Positions 34,355 to 44,189 of a stretch of DNA of 64,000 bases are shown here, one piece after another. The position numbers and the translations under genes are program-made. Each line of letters starts with the position of its first letter. Positions within the stretch are counted from its first letter, which is position 1. Source of the DNA: Tillus elongatus (Eukaryota; Arthropoda; Insecta; Coleoptera; Cleridae); contig OZ023262.1 in assembly GCA_964006375.1 (NCBI GenBank), positions 91,399,654-91,463,653 on the forward strand. The letters are read 5' to 3'. The notes under the pieces are model-generated. The model ran no database searches. It had not been told where the DNA came from and worked only from the letters and a program-made list of their open reading frames with translations.

Positions 34355-34430
34355 AATAAGCGTCTGCTTAGCACAGTGGTTAGCATCGTTGCCTCCCATG
34401 TGAGTGCCCGGGGTTCGAAACTCACCTGCT
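34355..34430 (+). other. tRNA-like sequence in right arm
   Basis: Same A-box-like and B-box-like motifs as the left-arm copy, on the plus strand, with one base different in the middle (CCCATGTG here, CCCATCTG there). Confidence 0.45.
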
Positions 34431-34506
34431 CCAAATGGTTTTTTTCAAAATATCCTTAGAATAATTTGAAGTAATAGGTTAGACACTTTGGAATGTTTGC
34501 ATGTGA

Positions 34507-34731
34507 CTGTCTGGCCCAAGTCATGTGACGTCACTGTCTGGCCAAAGTTTCCTACACAGGTCATTGACCTTTGGAATGCAGGTTACATAACAAGGCGAGA
34601 TGTGAAATGTTACGTCACTGTCTGGCCAAAGTTTCCTAGAAATAACAGGTCAATCACCTTGGAAGGTCATTGACCTTGGAATGCAGGTTACATAACAAGG
34701 CGAGATGTGAAATGTGACGTCACTGTCTGTC
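34507..34731. promoter_or_regulatory. Right subterminal array of hormone-response-type and CRE-type sites
   Basis: Mirror of the left array. IR-1 sites AGGTCATTGACCT are at 34558-34570 and 34664-34676, with an imperfect one at 34647-34659. TGACGTCA is at 34526-34533 and 34715-34722. The middle one is mutated to TTACGTCA at 34610-34617, so the arms have begun to differ. Confidence 0.7.
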
Positions 34732-34752
34732 CCAAGTGCCGCCATACCTACT

Positions 34753-34758
34753 ATCATC
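34753..34758. repeat. Target site duplication (right)
   Basis: ATCATC, the partner of 24878-24883. Confidence 0.9.
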
Positions 34759-36796
34759 CCTTCCACAAAGGTCAGCACGCGTACCAGAGGGGGAAATCGA
34801 CGGAGACGGCGCTTCACGCTGTGACGCGGAAGGTGGAAAGGGCCCTACACTACGGGGAGAGCACATTAGCTGTGTTGTTCGATGTGGAGGGGGCCTTTGA
34901 TAAGGCAAGGACGGATACGGTCTGTGCCGCCCTACAGGAGAGGGGAACGCCGAGGTCCCTAATAAGCTGGGTGGCGAGCATGCTGGAGGACAGGATAGTT
35001 TCGCTGACCTTGAGGGGTCGAGGGCTGGACGTTGGGGTGACAAGCGGCTGTCCTCAGGGCAGCTGCCTTTCGCCTCATCTGTGGTGTCTGGTCATGGGCG
35101 GCCTCTTGGAGCGATTCTCTGAGAATGGCTGCTACGCCCAGGCGTACGCTGATGATGGGCTGGTCTTAGTCACCGGCAAATTCCTCGGAGTGATCTGTGA
35201 GTGTATGCAGGCTGCCTGTAGCATAATCGAAAGGTGGTGTGGTGAGCAGGGACTCTCCGTAAACCCGGCGAAGACGGAGATGACCCTTTTACCAAGAAGA
35301 GGAAGGTAGAGGGGTTCAGGGCGCCCGTGACGTTTGGAAAACCTTTAGCTTTAGTGCGGGAGGCCAAATATCTGGGGGTGATCCTGAACCTCAAACTAAA
35401 ATGGGGGTTGCAAATAGAACGAGTAGTGAGGAAGGGAGTAGCGACCCTCTGGCAGCTGCGTCGCGTGATAGGGAGGACTTGGAGACTTAATCCTCGGATC
35501 CTTCATTGGATCTACACTGCGATCGTCAGGCCGAGAATTCTCTATGGGGCGTTGGTCTGGTGGTGTGGTGTGAACCAAACTACCAGCAGGAAGCTGGCCA
35601 AACTCCAAAGGATGGCAACCCTGGGTATCATAGGCGATATGAGGACGACACCCTCAGCCGCGCTAGAGGTCCTGTTGATGCTGCCACCGCTTCTCATCTG
35701 TATCAGAAGGAAGGCTATGGCGTCGCATCTTAGAATGCGGGACTCAGGAAACTGGCGCGGAGAGGGAGCAGTAATAGAGCATGGAAGAGTCGCCAAGGAG
35801 GTGGAAAAGGAAATTCCGATTTCCGTCATAAAGGTGCGGGATGCCGAGGACGATATTAGGTTGACTAGGCCATACACCCTCAGGATCCCCAGTAGGGATC
35901 AGTGGAGGGAAAATGAGGTTGCATTCCAGCCCGCAAGCCTGGTCTGTTTCACCGACGGATCGCGGCTGGAGGACCAACAATCCTCCGGGAAAGGAATATA
36001 CATCGAGGGCCTGGGGGTTCGCGAGAGCTATGCTCTTGGGGCATATACCACGGCATTCGAAACAGAGGTGTATGCTATCCTGTCTGTGGACAATAGACAG
36101 GATGCGAAGAGGAGTCCCGAGAAATCTGTGTATATCTGCTCGGATAGCCAGGCGGTCCTCCGGGCAGTCTGCGCGGTCAGAATCAGGTCAACCCTGGTTC
36201 GGGAGTGCGCTGACGCCCTCAGAGGACTAGGCAGGACGAAGGAGGTGCAACTGGTGTGGATTCCGGGACACTGTGGTGTAGCGGGGAATGAGCTGGCGAA
36301 TAATCTCGCAAGACTCGGTTCCCGGCGACCGTTCTGTGGCCCGGAGCCTGGAATAGGCATAAGTAGGAAGACAGTCTCTGTCGCCTCAGACAGGTCGACC
36401 GAGGAAGCAATGGAGAGGCACTGGGAGTCGGTTGGTGGCTGCAGGCAGGCGAGGGATTTTGTGGAGGGGCCGGACAGAGATAAAGCTGTCTGGCTACTCG
36501 AAAGGAGTCGAGCTACGCTTCGCGGCATCCTTGGGGTGCTGACAGGCCACTGCGCCCTTAGAAGACACCTCACATTGATAGGCGTAGAGAGGGATCCCAT
36601 TTGCCAGGAATGCGGCGAGGATGAAGAAACGTCCTACTACTACCTGTGTGAATGCGAGGTTTTTGGGAGTCTTGGAGCAGAATTGTTCGGATCGAGGACT
36701 CTGCAGAGGAATCAGGTAATTACCGTCCAATTGAAGACCGTCACGGCCTTCATCTCGAGGTCGAGGCGGTTTGGCGACGGAACCGAGGAAGAGTAG
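34759..36796 (+). pseudogene. LINE ORF2, RT core, RNase H and C-terminus
   Basis: The RT continues directly after the insert with 'KGQHAYQRGKSTETALHAV' (about 34770), 'LFDVEGAFDKARTDTVCAAL' (34877), 'TSGCPQGSCLSPHLWCLVMG' (35042) and the catalytic 'AYADDG' (35142-35158). A frameshift at about 35305 follows. The next frame (35327-36796) gives 'AKYLGVILNLKLKWG', an RNase H domain with 'CFTDGSRLEDQ' (about 35943), 'FETEVYAIL', 'CSDSQAV' and 'VWIPGHCGVAGNELANN' (about 36256), and a C-terminal 'ICQECGEDEETSYYYLCECE' (about 36600) in which the usual His of the Cys-His knuckle is Tyr. This order fits LOA-like or R1-like LINEs. I cannot decide the clade without a tree. Confidence 0.87.
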
Positions 36797-36936
36797 AACA
36801 TGGTTGCTGGGTTGCTGGAGTTGGCAAAAAGGGCCTATTGTGGTCTACTTGCTTGGCGTTGGCCTCTCCACCACTGCTACTACTACTTCGTTTCTGCAGG
36901 TAAAGGGCGTAGCCAGCGCGTGAGCTAACTGGAGCA
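36797..36936 (+). other. 3' untranslated part of the GC-rich LINE
   Basis: Non-coding tail between the ORF2 stop (36794-36796) and the inverted terminal copy at 36937-36988. No poly-A tail or target duplication was recognised. Confidence 0.5.
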
Positions 36937-36990
36937 AGAAACGAAACCCAACAGTGAAGCCAGAGTAGTAGTCTCCAAGTCTGTATGTAA

Positions 36991-37780
36991 CATGGACCAG
37001 TTTCACTAAGTAAGGACAAGAACAATCAATGAATATCCATATTCCCTTGCCCAAAAACTTCTGAATATTACTCGAGTTTTCACAAAAAATGTCAATTTTC
37101 ACCAAATCACCCCTCATTTCCCCCATACCCCCTGAAGCGATCTTACCCAAAAACAATTCGAAGAGCTCCTTTGTCGGGTGCAAACTGGATACCAAATGTG
37201 AAGATGATATTGCGTTATTGCGCCTACTAACAGATAGGCGTACAGGCCGATAAACTGACTGACTGACAGATCCAAAAAAGTCGTTCCTGAATCAAGTTTT
37301 CTATATGTTTTGGGGCCTTCTACGCCGCCTTAGCAAAAAGAAATTTCGAAATTTCTGTCACCGATATTTCATCCCCATTCATTCAACCCCTAATTTAATT
37401 TCAGCGCAGAATACCAGATGATTGATGAAATCGAAAGGTTCTAATCAAGAAACCACGCCCCCGCCCCCATGCATCCCCTACCACCTCGAACGATTTAACG
37501 CAAAAAAATCCGAACCGTTCGTTTCTCAGTTCCTAACTGCACTCCAAATTTAAAGACGATATCTTAATTAATTCAAAAGTTTTCGTGGATACAAACAGAC
37601 AGACATACAGACCGACAGACAAAAAAATGTTCGTTTCCAAATCATGTATTCTATTTTTTTATACGTTTAACGACGTTTAAGCGAAAAAAAAATGTGAAAT
37701 TTTTGTCGCCGATGCCATACTTCCACAAGTATTGACGATGTGGAAGTAAAATAATCGAAGAAACTTGTGTACTTTGTTTC
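36991..37780 (+). repeat. Dispersed repeat with GACAGAC cluster (copy 1, right part)
   Basis: 'AAAAATGTCAATTTTCACCA', 'AAACAATTCGAAGAGCTCCT', 'CAGACAGACATACAGACCGA' and 'TTTTTGTCGCCGATGCCATA' match 44221-44993 and 50170-51060 in the same order. Two sub-blocks (about 37040-37370 and 37380-37740) repeat each other. No reading frame is conserved. Confidence 0.8.
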
Positions 37781-38060
37781 GCAGTCAACATTTTGAGATG
37801 TGTTTTCTCAAAAACTACAGAACCAACTCTCCGAAAGGTATACGTTTCGAAATGAAACTTTCATTAGATTCAAAATAAGGTGTCACTCAATGCCCCTTAC
37901 CGTTCGAAATTCCAGGGGTTAAACTCACCCTTGCTAGAGAGGTGATCTGACAGGGTTGAACATATCGGCAAAACGTTTTCCACTCGAAATAAAAATTGCA
38001 ATGTGCAAGCGATTTTTTAAAAATAACATGTTTCGTTTTCACTACACCACTCTGTATGTA
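37781..38060. other. Spacer with a possible mariner end
   Basis: 'GTTTCGTTTTCACTACACCA' followed by CTCTGTA at 38030-38056 resembles the right end of the mariner that starts next to it (GTTTCGTTTTCAATGCGCCA..CTGTA). A degraded end of another copy may therefore abut it. The remainder is unrecognised. Confidence 0.4.
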
Positions 38061-39960
38061 GGGTGGCGCATTGAAAACGAAACAGACCGTCCATAGATAT
38101 TTTTTTTAAGAAACGCTGAAACACGTCAATTTTAATATTGAGGGGCACATGTTTTGACATAAAACTCAACTTTGTCACATCAACCCCTTAAGGGTGGTCA
38201 TAACAACCCTTATATTTTAAATAGGGAACATGGATCGAGTGTTACATCATTTGAGAGCTCTTTCTTTTTTGAATTCAGCACACTAATTTTTTTGGAAGTT
38301 TTATCAACTCGTTTAAATATTATTCACAGTTGAAAATGCAAAAACGCATTTCACTCATTCCGATAAGAAATGTGCTGATAGTCAATGTTTTGTTGGTTTG
38401 TAAACAAAAAATTGAGTATTAGAACATTTCTTATCGGAATGAGAGAAATGCGGTTTATTATTTCAGTTTATCGGTCGGTTTGATACTTGATAGTACTACC
38501 GAAAATTAATTTCACAATGTATCTGTAGAAGAAAGAGTTGAAATAATTACAATTTTTTAAAAAACGATGACTGTGCCAACCGTACCGAAAATTTGTTTAA
38601 TGAACGACATCCGAACAGACATGTTAACAGAAAATACATTTTGGAGTTAGTTGCAAAGTTTCGACAGGGTGGTTCAGTAGCCAACAAAAAACGGGATCCT
38701 GAACGTGAATTTCCGGTTAGAAATGAGACTACTGAGATTGAAGTTTTAGGACAAATTGCTGCACCCAACTTTGAGCACGAGAGAATTGGCCACTGTTTCA
38801 AACATCAAAAGAAGAACTGTTCAGCGAATACTGAAGCATCATAAATTTCACACGTATAAAATAAACTGAATGAAGGTGATTTTGATCGGCGGCTGGAGTT
38901 TTGTGAAGTTGTGACTGTACGAATAGCTGATAACGGGAACTTTCTGTTCAATATCTGTTTTTCAGACGAGTGGACATTTTTATGAAACTCTACAGTCAAT
39001 CGTCAAAATTGTCGTTATTGGGCAGATAATAATCCAAAAATTTTTCACGAAGTCCACACTCAAACTCCACAGAAATTGAGTGTCTGGACTGGCATTTTTG
39101 GAGAACGTTTAATTGGACCAATTTTTCTTGATGGCAATTTGAGTGGCGAAACGTATTTGGAGTTACTAGAAGATATCGTTTACCCTCTACTAATTGACAT
39201 TGTTAAAAATGATGATCGGTATCAAGAGAATCAATTAGTGTTTCAACAAGCTGGATCTCCTCCGCAATTTTTAAAACGGGTTAGGGAGTTTTTTAACAGA
39301 GAGTTTCCAGAGCAATGTATTGGACGTAGAGGTGCTATTGAGTGGCCCCCTAGATCACTGGATTTAACTCCTTTAGACTTCTTTCTATAGGGCCATTTAA
39401 AGAGTAGAATTTTCGCAACAGAACCGAAGTCTCTGGAAGAATTACGACGACGCACTGTCGAAGAATGTCGTCTAATAACTCCACAAATGCTCCATAATGG
39501 TTGAGCTCGTTTTGAAGAAAATTTGTACTTTTGTATGGAAGCTGGTCGTCAACAATTTGAACACTTACTTAACTGAAAAAACATTTTTGAACGTTTGGTT
39601 TTGTTTTTTAGTTTTTTGTAACGAGAAATTGACTAATTAGTGCATTTTTTATCACAATGAATGAAATACGTTCTTGCAATTCCAACTGTGAATCATTTTT
39701 AAACGAAATGATAAAACTTCAAAAAAAAATTGTGTGCTGAATTCTGAAAAGAAAGATCTTTCAAATGATGTAACACTCGATCCATGTTCCCTATTCAAAA
39801 TATAAGGGTTATTATCACCACCCTTAAGGAGTTGATGTGCCAAGTTGAGTTTTATGTCAAAACATGTCCCCCTCAATATTAAAATTGACGTGTTTCAGCG
39901 TTTCTTAAAAAAATTCTGTGGATGCAAATCGGTGTGTTTTGTTTTCAATGCGCCAGCCTG
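38061..39960 (+). mobile_element. Second-family DD41D mariner, uninterrupted copy
   Basis: Same family as 10025-14361, 1,900 bp. The left end is GGGTGGCGCATTGAAAACGA after TA (first bases CA apparently lost) and the right end is CAATGCGCCAGCCTG before TA. The TIRs are about 330 bp. It serves as the reference for the uninterrupted structure. The TA targets here are not in a microsatellite. Confidence 0.9.
38517..39576 (+). pseudogene. DD41D mariner-type transposase, multiply broken
   Basis: The ATG is at 38517, soon followed by a frameshift. 'NERHPNRHVNRKYILELVAK' (about 38599) opens the DNA-binding part; further breaks near 38762 and 38860; 'FNICFSDEW' followed by a stop at 38983; 'SVWTGIFGERLIGPIFLDGN' (39079); 'QLVFQQAGSPPQF' in which the second catalytic Asp is Ala; 'SLDLTPLDFFL' then a stop at 39388. 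C-terminal traces run to TGA at 39574-39576. The loss of the catalytic Asp confirms inactivity. Confidence 0.87.
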
Positions 39961-40857
39961 TATAATGAAGACATTGAAAAATATTTACAAAAGCGAATTT
40001 ACAGTTAAAAAAATTAAATAAATCAACCTAACCATTAATCAAATAATTCAACGCTTGCAACCAATGTCTTCTGTTTACTTCCGAACATTTCTGATGCACA
40101 TTCATTAAAAAACACGACATTAAGTTTTCATGTTTTTACAGTAGATAAATAAATGAAGTGTAAAGTGGTGATAGTTTCTTGTTAAGGTTCTTCATATAAT
40201 CTCGTATATCTAAATAATAATCTAAATGCATAGCTGCATAGCGCAAATTTCTCCTAAACCGCAATGTAGCAGATTGTAGGTGCTATTGAGGTCGACTGTT
40301 GGACAGAACTGCTATAAATTTGTGAGCAGGGATTGCATTGCCGAAGACCGAGGATTAGCTGGTTGTTATCAAGGAGGGTTTAGGGCTTTTGATGAAGTCG
40401 CCGTGCTCGGAATGCTGGAGCAAGTGTCTGTAATGGAGAGAAGCATCTCGAGTGCACCAAAGCTTAAAGACTTCAGATCTAGACGGTATTAGCGAGACCA
40501 AGTTGTGCTCGACTTCAAGATATTTAATAATACTGTATGAGGAAACGTTGTTGGGAACCGCGTTCACAGAATATCCCATTTGGTCTTTATTGTATTACCA
40601 AGATCTCGGAAATTTTATTTGTCTGAGAAGGTGCTAATTTGCAGAGAAATCGATAACATTTGTCTTCTGTAAATTATGATACAAATAAAATTTAGCTTTA
40701 AGGCTTATATACGTAAATAATAAATATGTACTATAATTTTTTATAGTCTCGAAATAAGTTATATCATAGTTAATAAGCAATAACTTAAAATTTAAGGCGC
40801 CTTAAAGAAAGCACTGAAATTAAAGAATACCACAGGGCTTCGAATTATACCATCATC

Positions 40858-40861
<4 letters not shown>
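39961..40861. other. Unique sequence, nothing firm
   Basis: A 70-codon ATG frame at 40280-40492 shows no recognisable domain. The stretch 40370-40500 is somewhat GC-richer. I cannot assign it. Confidence 0.35.

Positions 40862-40948
<87 letters not shown>
40862..40948. repeat. (TA)n microsatellite
   Basis: Pure TA tract directly at the 5' edge of a LINE fragment. Confidence 0.97.
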
Positions 40949-40950
<2 letters not shown>

Positions 40951-41423
40951 TCCCACATCTGTGGTGCCCCTGCCGCTTCTACACCCGCTATCCTGCACTC
41001 CATTTAGAAAAGAGCATCGGTGACGCTACTCTCACCCAAAGGCTGCCATCTCTTGCCCACCGACTTGCCGTTGGAGCCCCCTCTCTCTCTCTCTTTTATA
41101 GATATCTGCACGGGCACTGCTCAGAGGAGCTTTCTTCCATAGTTACTGAACCTGCTGCCCCCAACAGATCTACCAGAGGAATAGAGCGAATGCACACTTT
41201 TACTGTCCAGGTCACCATACATAGAACATCTTGTTATGCCTGCTCTTTTGTCCCGAGGACGTCCAAGTTGTGGAATTCCTTGCCGGCACATGTTTTTTCT
41301 TCTCCTCCGAACCTCCAAACCTTCAAGTCTTCAAGTCTAGAGTTAACAAGTTGCCTCTTTCCTCCTTGTCGACACCCACGGTACGATAGTATTTAGGCTG
41401 CAAGCCCTCGTGGTGTGTTGTTG

Positions 41424-41427
<4 letters not shown>
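40949..41427 (+). pseudogene. CR1/Jockey-like LINE 3' fragment
   Basis: Same family as 5909-7705, matching about 7238-7703. An open frame gives 'LPSLAHRLAVGAPSLSLFYR', 'RSTRGIERMHTFTVQVT' and 'CSFVPRTSKLWNSLPAHVF', which is the ORF2 C-terminus. It begins at one (TA)n tract and its 3' end (GTTGTTGAAATTATATA) runs straight into another. It keeps a long open frame but lacks RT and endonuclease. Confidence 0.85.

Positions 41428-41505
<78 letters not shown>
41428..41505. repeat. (TA)n microsatellite at LINE 3' end
   Basis: The tract begins at the LINE 3' tail, where the related copy has TTGAAATAAATTTC. Confidence 0.97.
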
Positions 41506-41509
<4 letters not shown>

Positions 41510-41574
41510 ATTTATATTTAGAGATATATATGAATCGTGGTTACATGGGTGTCCACACTTGATGCTTTTTACTT

Positions 41575-42657
41575 AAAGAGAAAGGTATTGGATAACAGGT
41601 GGAAGAACCTTAGCAAGAAAAATTGTAAGAACATGTGTTACATATTTTAAGGTAAAACGGGCAAGTAAGGTACCAATGATGGGAGACTTACCTCTATACA
41701 GAGTAACACCAGCTCTTCCCTTTTCTGTCTCAGGCACCGATTTCGCCGGACCTTTCTATTTACGCGAAAGGTTTGGCCGAGGAGTTAGGAAGTTTAAGTT
41801 TTTTTAAATTTTCATTTGCATGACTACAAAGCCTGTACATGTAGAACCAGTATCTGACCTGCCACCTCACTTATTTCTGCCAATATCAATCGCGAAACGG
41901 GGTAAGCTATCTCATTTGATTTCTGATAACGGCACCACCTTTGTTAAGGCTAGTAAAAAATTATCAGAATTGGGAAAATATTTGTTGGAACATAATAAAC
42001 AATTAACAGAGAAATCGGCAACTGAAGGGATTACTTGGAGTTTCATTTGTCCACTTTCACCTAATTTCAGGGACTTATGGGAGTCGGCAGTCAAGTCAAT
42101 GAAGCATCACCTAAGGCGGGTTTTGATTGATCAATGTTTCAAAAAACTTTTACGTTACTTGTGATGATTGAAGGAATATTAAATTCCCGTCCTGCTTGTC
42201 CAATGTCCAATAATCCAAATGATTATTCATTCCTTACCCCTGGGCATTTCCTAACCGGCAGACCAATAGTATCATTACCAGAACATAATATGAAGAATGT
42301 TAAGCAAAATCGATTGACAATTCATAAACAGTTGAAGCAATTAAGACAGCAGTTCTGGAGAAGGTGGTCAAGAGAATATCGGACTCAACTACAGGTTCGT
42401 TCAAAGTGGATAAAGGCTTCAGAGTATATTGTGGAGGGTGCATTGGTTTTGTTGAGGGATGATATCTTGCCACCTACACAGTGGCGTCTGGGTCGAGTAA
42501 TTAGCAGGAATTCTGGTCCAGATGGTGTCACTCGTGTTGTTACTGTGAAGACGGCCAATGGTGCCTTCCGGAGAGCAGTTTCTAAAGTGTGTCCGCTACC
42601 ATTGGAACCAACGACGGTAATCGAACAAGCCAATTCCACAACTGAGAATGAAATATG
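41575..42657 (+). pseudogene. BEL/Pao LTR retrotransposon integrase and C-terminal remnant
   Basis: A 3' part of a BEL/Pao pol gene. 'MGDLPLYRVTPALPFSVSGT' leads into 'DFAGPFYLRERFGRGV' (about 41683-41780), the start of the integrase core. A frame break comes at about 41806. Then 'KPVHVEPVSDLPPHLFL', 'LISDNGTTFVKASKKL' (second acidic residue) and 'FRDLWESAVKSMKHHLRRVL' with the third (Glu) follow. After a frameshift near 42140 comes 'EGILNSRPACPMSNNPND' and the BEL-type tail 'FWRRWSREYRTQLQVRSKW' plus 'GALVLLRDDILPPTQWRLGR' (DUF5641-like), to TGA at 42655-42657. No gag, protease or RT is upstream in the window. Confidence 0.9.
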
Positions 42658-42803
42658 AAAGAAAATGTGCAGTGTTAAGCAGCATTTATTTTCTTTAGTC
42701 CAGCAATTTACAGACTATTCATACTTATGTTAATTTGTACTTACTTATACATTACATTATCAGTACATGTTTAAAGACCATAGGTCTTTTGAGGCGACCG
42801 GCA

Positions 42804-43080
42804 TGTTAGCGCCTCCACGCCACTGGCATATTTTAGAATTCAAAGGAAATATGAGCAGATAATGCGAAGAAAACTGCTTGAAAGCTGTCTATTTGAAGCC
42901 ATATCCCCATTAAACTCAGCCTACCCCGCACAGCACCACTATTTGCCACAGGTCACGTTATTTCCTTGGGGTGCACCCCCACCCACTCCTGGTCCCATAA
43001 CTTCCTTGGGGGGTGTGAACAAGAAATTTTTCTTGGGGGTTATGGATCCAGGGGAGGGCTAGGCAGGTTTCTGAAAACAG
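42804..43080 (+). repeat. Probable start of BEL/Pao 3' LTR
   Basis: A polypurine-like GAGGCGACCGGCA precedes TGTTAGCGCCTCCACGCCAC at 42804. This GGC-CGGC-TGTT junction is typical for the 3' LTR boundary of BEL/Pao elements. The end of the LTR could not be fixed, and the 5' LTR is not in the window, so the given end is nominal. Confidence 0.55.
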
Positions 43081-43084
43081 TTTA

Positions 43085-43806
43085 TTGAAAAGCGTTCGGG
43101 AGCTTAACTGCAAATTTACCGAAAATTCGCTACCAAAACGCACTTACTGCGTCCAGATTTTTTTCTTACAAATGCATGATATTTCGATAAAAAAATGCAA
43201 AAATGCATTAACAAATTTGTTCTACGAAAATTAGCTAAAAAATTATAGACCGTTAAACCATAAACTTCACTAAACATACAGCCAAAGCATCAACTTAACT
43301 AAACCCACAGCCAAAGCATCAGAGAAAGGGTCTATTTGAAATCAATTTTCTGTAAATATTTTAGAAAAGTGAAGGGCAATGACGGTTGAATTTGAAACAT
43401 AAGGCTTTGCAGAACACTGTTCTTGAAACATATTCTTTTCAAAATCCGTATTTGTTTCACGTTCCTTGCCTAAACATTGCCAATTTTTACGTTTAAAATT
43501 GCGAGTTTGACGTTTTGAGGAAAACTCTAAAATTTGTTTCTTTAAATGCACATAACTTCTTTTTCTTTATAGATAAAGACCTATATTTTGGTACAGAGTT
43601 CACTCTTTATAATGCAAACACGCGTACCAAATTGGTTACCCTTACTTTGTTATTTCTGCATATATGAATATTTTTAGAAAGAAAATACAAAATTTTCCGG
43701 GAAAACCTAGTCCGATTTTCCTGACTAACGAACCTATCCAAGCCACTTGCAAAAGGAAGGTACTCACCAAATTTGATGAAGTATGGTCCATTATTTTTTG
43801 AGTTAT

Positions 43807-43881
<75 letters not shown>

Positions 43882-43930
43882 CACAGATCTCCTCATTAAC
43901 GAATTTTTTTTAATTCGCTAAAAGTAAACT
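43085..43930 (-). repeat. Dispersed repeat (copy 6)
   Basis: Inverted relative to 20215-21404. A MITE end motif lies at about 43120-43165, 'TTAGCTAAAAAATTATAGAC' at 43212, a short tandem echo 'AACATACAGCCAAAGCATCA'/'AACCCACAGCCAAAGCATCA' at 43272-43320, and the 'CCAAGCCACTTGCAAAAGGA' phrase at 43737. Then (TA)n at 43810-43881 and the right half ('ACACAGATCTCCTCATTAAC'). Confidence 0.78.
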
Positions 43931-44189
43931 ATTCACCAAAATTTAGAATATTACAAGATATTTAGACATTACAAGAAAAAAAGTTATAAAAATATTTTGT
44001 GCCAGATCATTTCTATGAAAATTGATTACCACAACACACTTGCTGCATCCAGATTTTTTTTAAGTTTTCTTATTATAGATAGCTGTTCGATCTCTGACCA
44101 GACTGTAATTTTTGGCCCGTAAAGCTTGTTATTATAGTAGACACCAATTCACCACAGACAATCCAATAGTGCTGCAAATTGTACCGTAA
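43931..44189. other. Spacer with one inverted MITE end motif
   Basis: 'CCACAACACACTTGCTGCATC' lies at about 44028-44050; nothing else is recognised. Confidence 0.4.

Larger units (their letters stand above)
24884..34752. mobile_element. Palindromic Polinton/Maverick-like element (two inverted arms)
   Basis: The element is 9,869 bp and is bounded by ATCATC at 24878-24883 and 34753-34758. It begins AGTAGGTATGGCGGCACTTG and ends with the reverse complement (...CCTACT). A 6-bp target duplication with AG at the 5' end is the known signature of Polintons/Mavericks. The left arm (24884-29560, 4,677 bp) and right arm (30119-34752, 4,634 bp) are about 99% identical inverted copies around a unique 558-bp loop. 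The arms carry subterminal regulatory repeats, a tRNA-like sequence, a 218-bp tandem array, repeated coding modules and a 128-codon gene. No integrase, ATPase, protease, capsid or complete DNA polymerase is visible, so it would be non-autonomous. Alternatives are a new foldback class or an integrated defective genome of a related DNA virus. Confidence 0.72.
30119..34752 (-). repeat. Right arm of the palindrome
   Basis: Inverted copy of 24884-29560, ending at the 3' target duplication. It lacks the ~43 bp noted in the left arm, between positions about 33995 and 34010. Confidence 0.93.
22105..36990 (+). mobile_element. GC-rich LOA/R1-like LINE, interrupted by a palindromic element
   Basis: The parts 22105-24883 and 34759-36990 form one non-LTR retrotransposon of about 5 kb with ORF1, an endonuclease, reverse transcriptase, RNase H and a C-terminal Cys motif. 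The base composition is clearly GC-richer than all surroundings. The outermost ~52 bp at 22111-22165 and 36937-36988 are inverted copies of each other (ACATACAGACTTGGAGACTA), odd for a LINE. The palindrome at 24884-34752 splits the RT, with ATCATC duplicated on both sides. Removing the insert and one ATCATC makes the RT frame continuous. Confidence 0.88.

Noticed and set aside
24884..34752. Palindrome as a chromosomal inverted duplication of host DNA
   Set aside because: The 6-bp target duplication, defined AG...CT termini and restoration of the LINE frame on removal show insertion of a discrete element.
36028..36600. 190-residue minus-strand frame
   Set aside because: Lies antisense to the RNase H region of the LINE, which explains the open frame.
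40280..40492. 70-residue ATG frame as a host gene
   Set aside because: No recognised motif, and overlapping frames on both strands look equally open.
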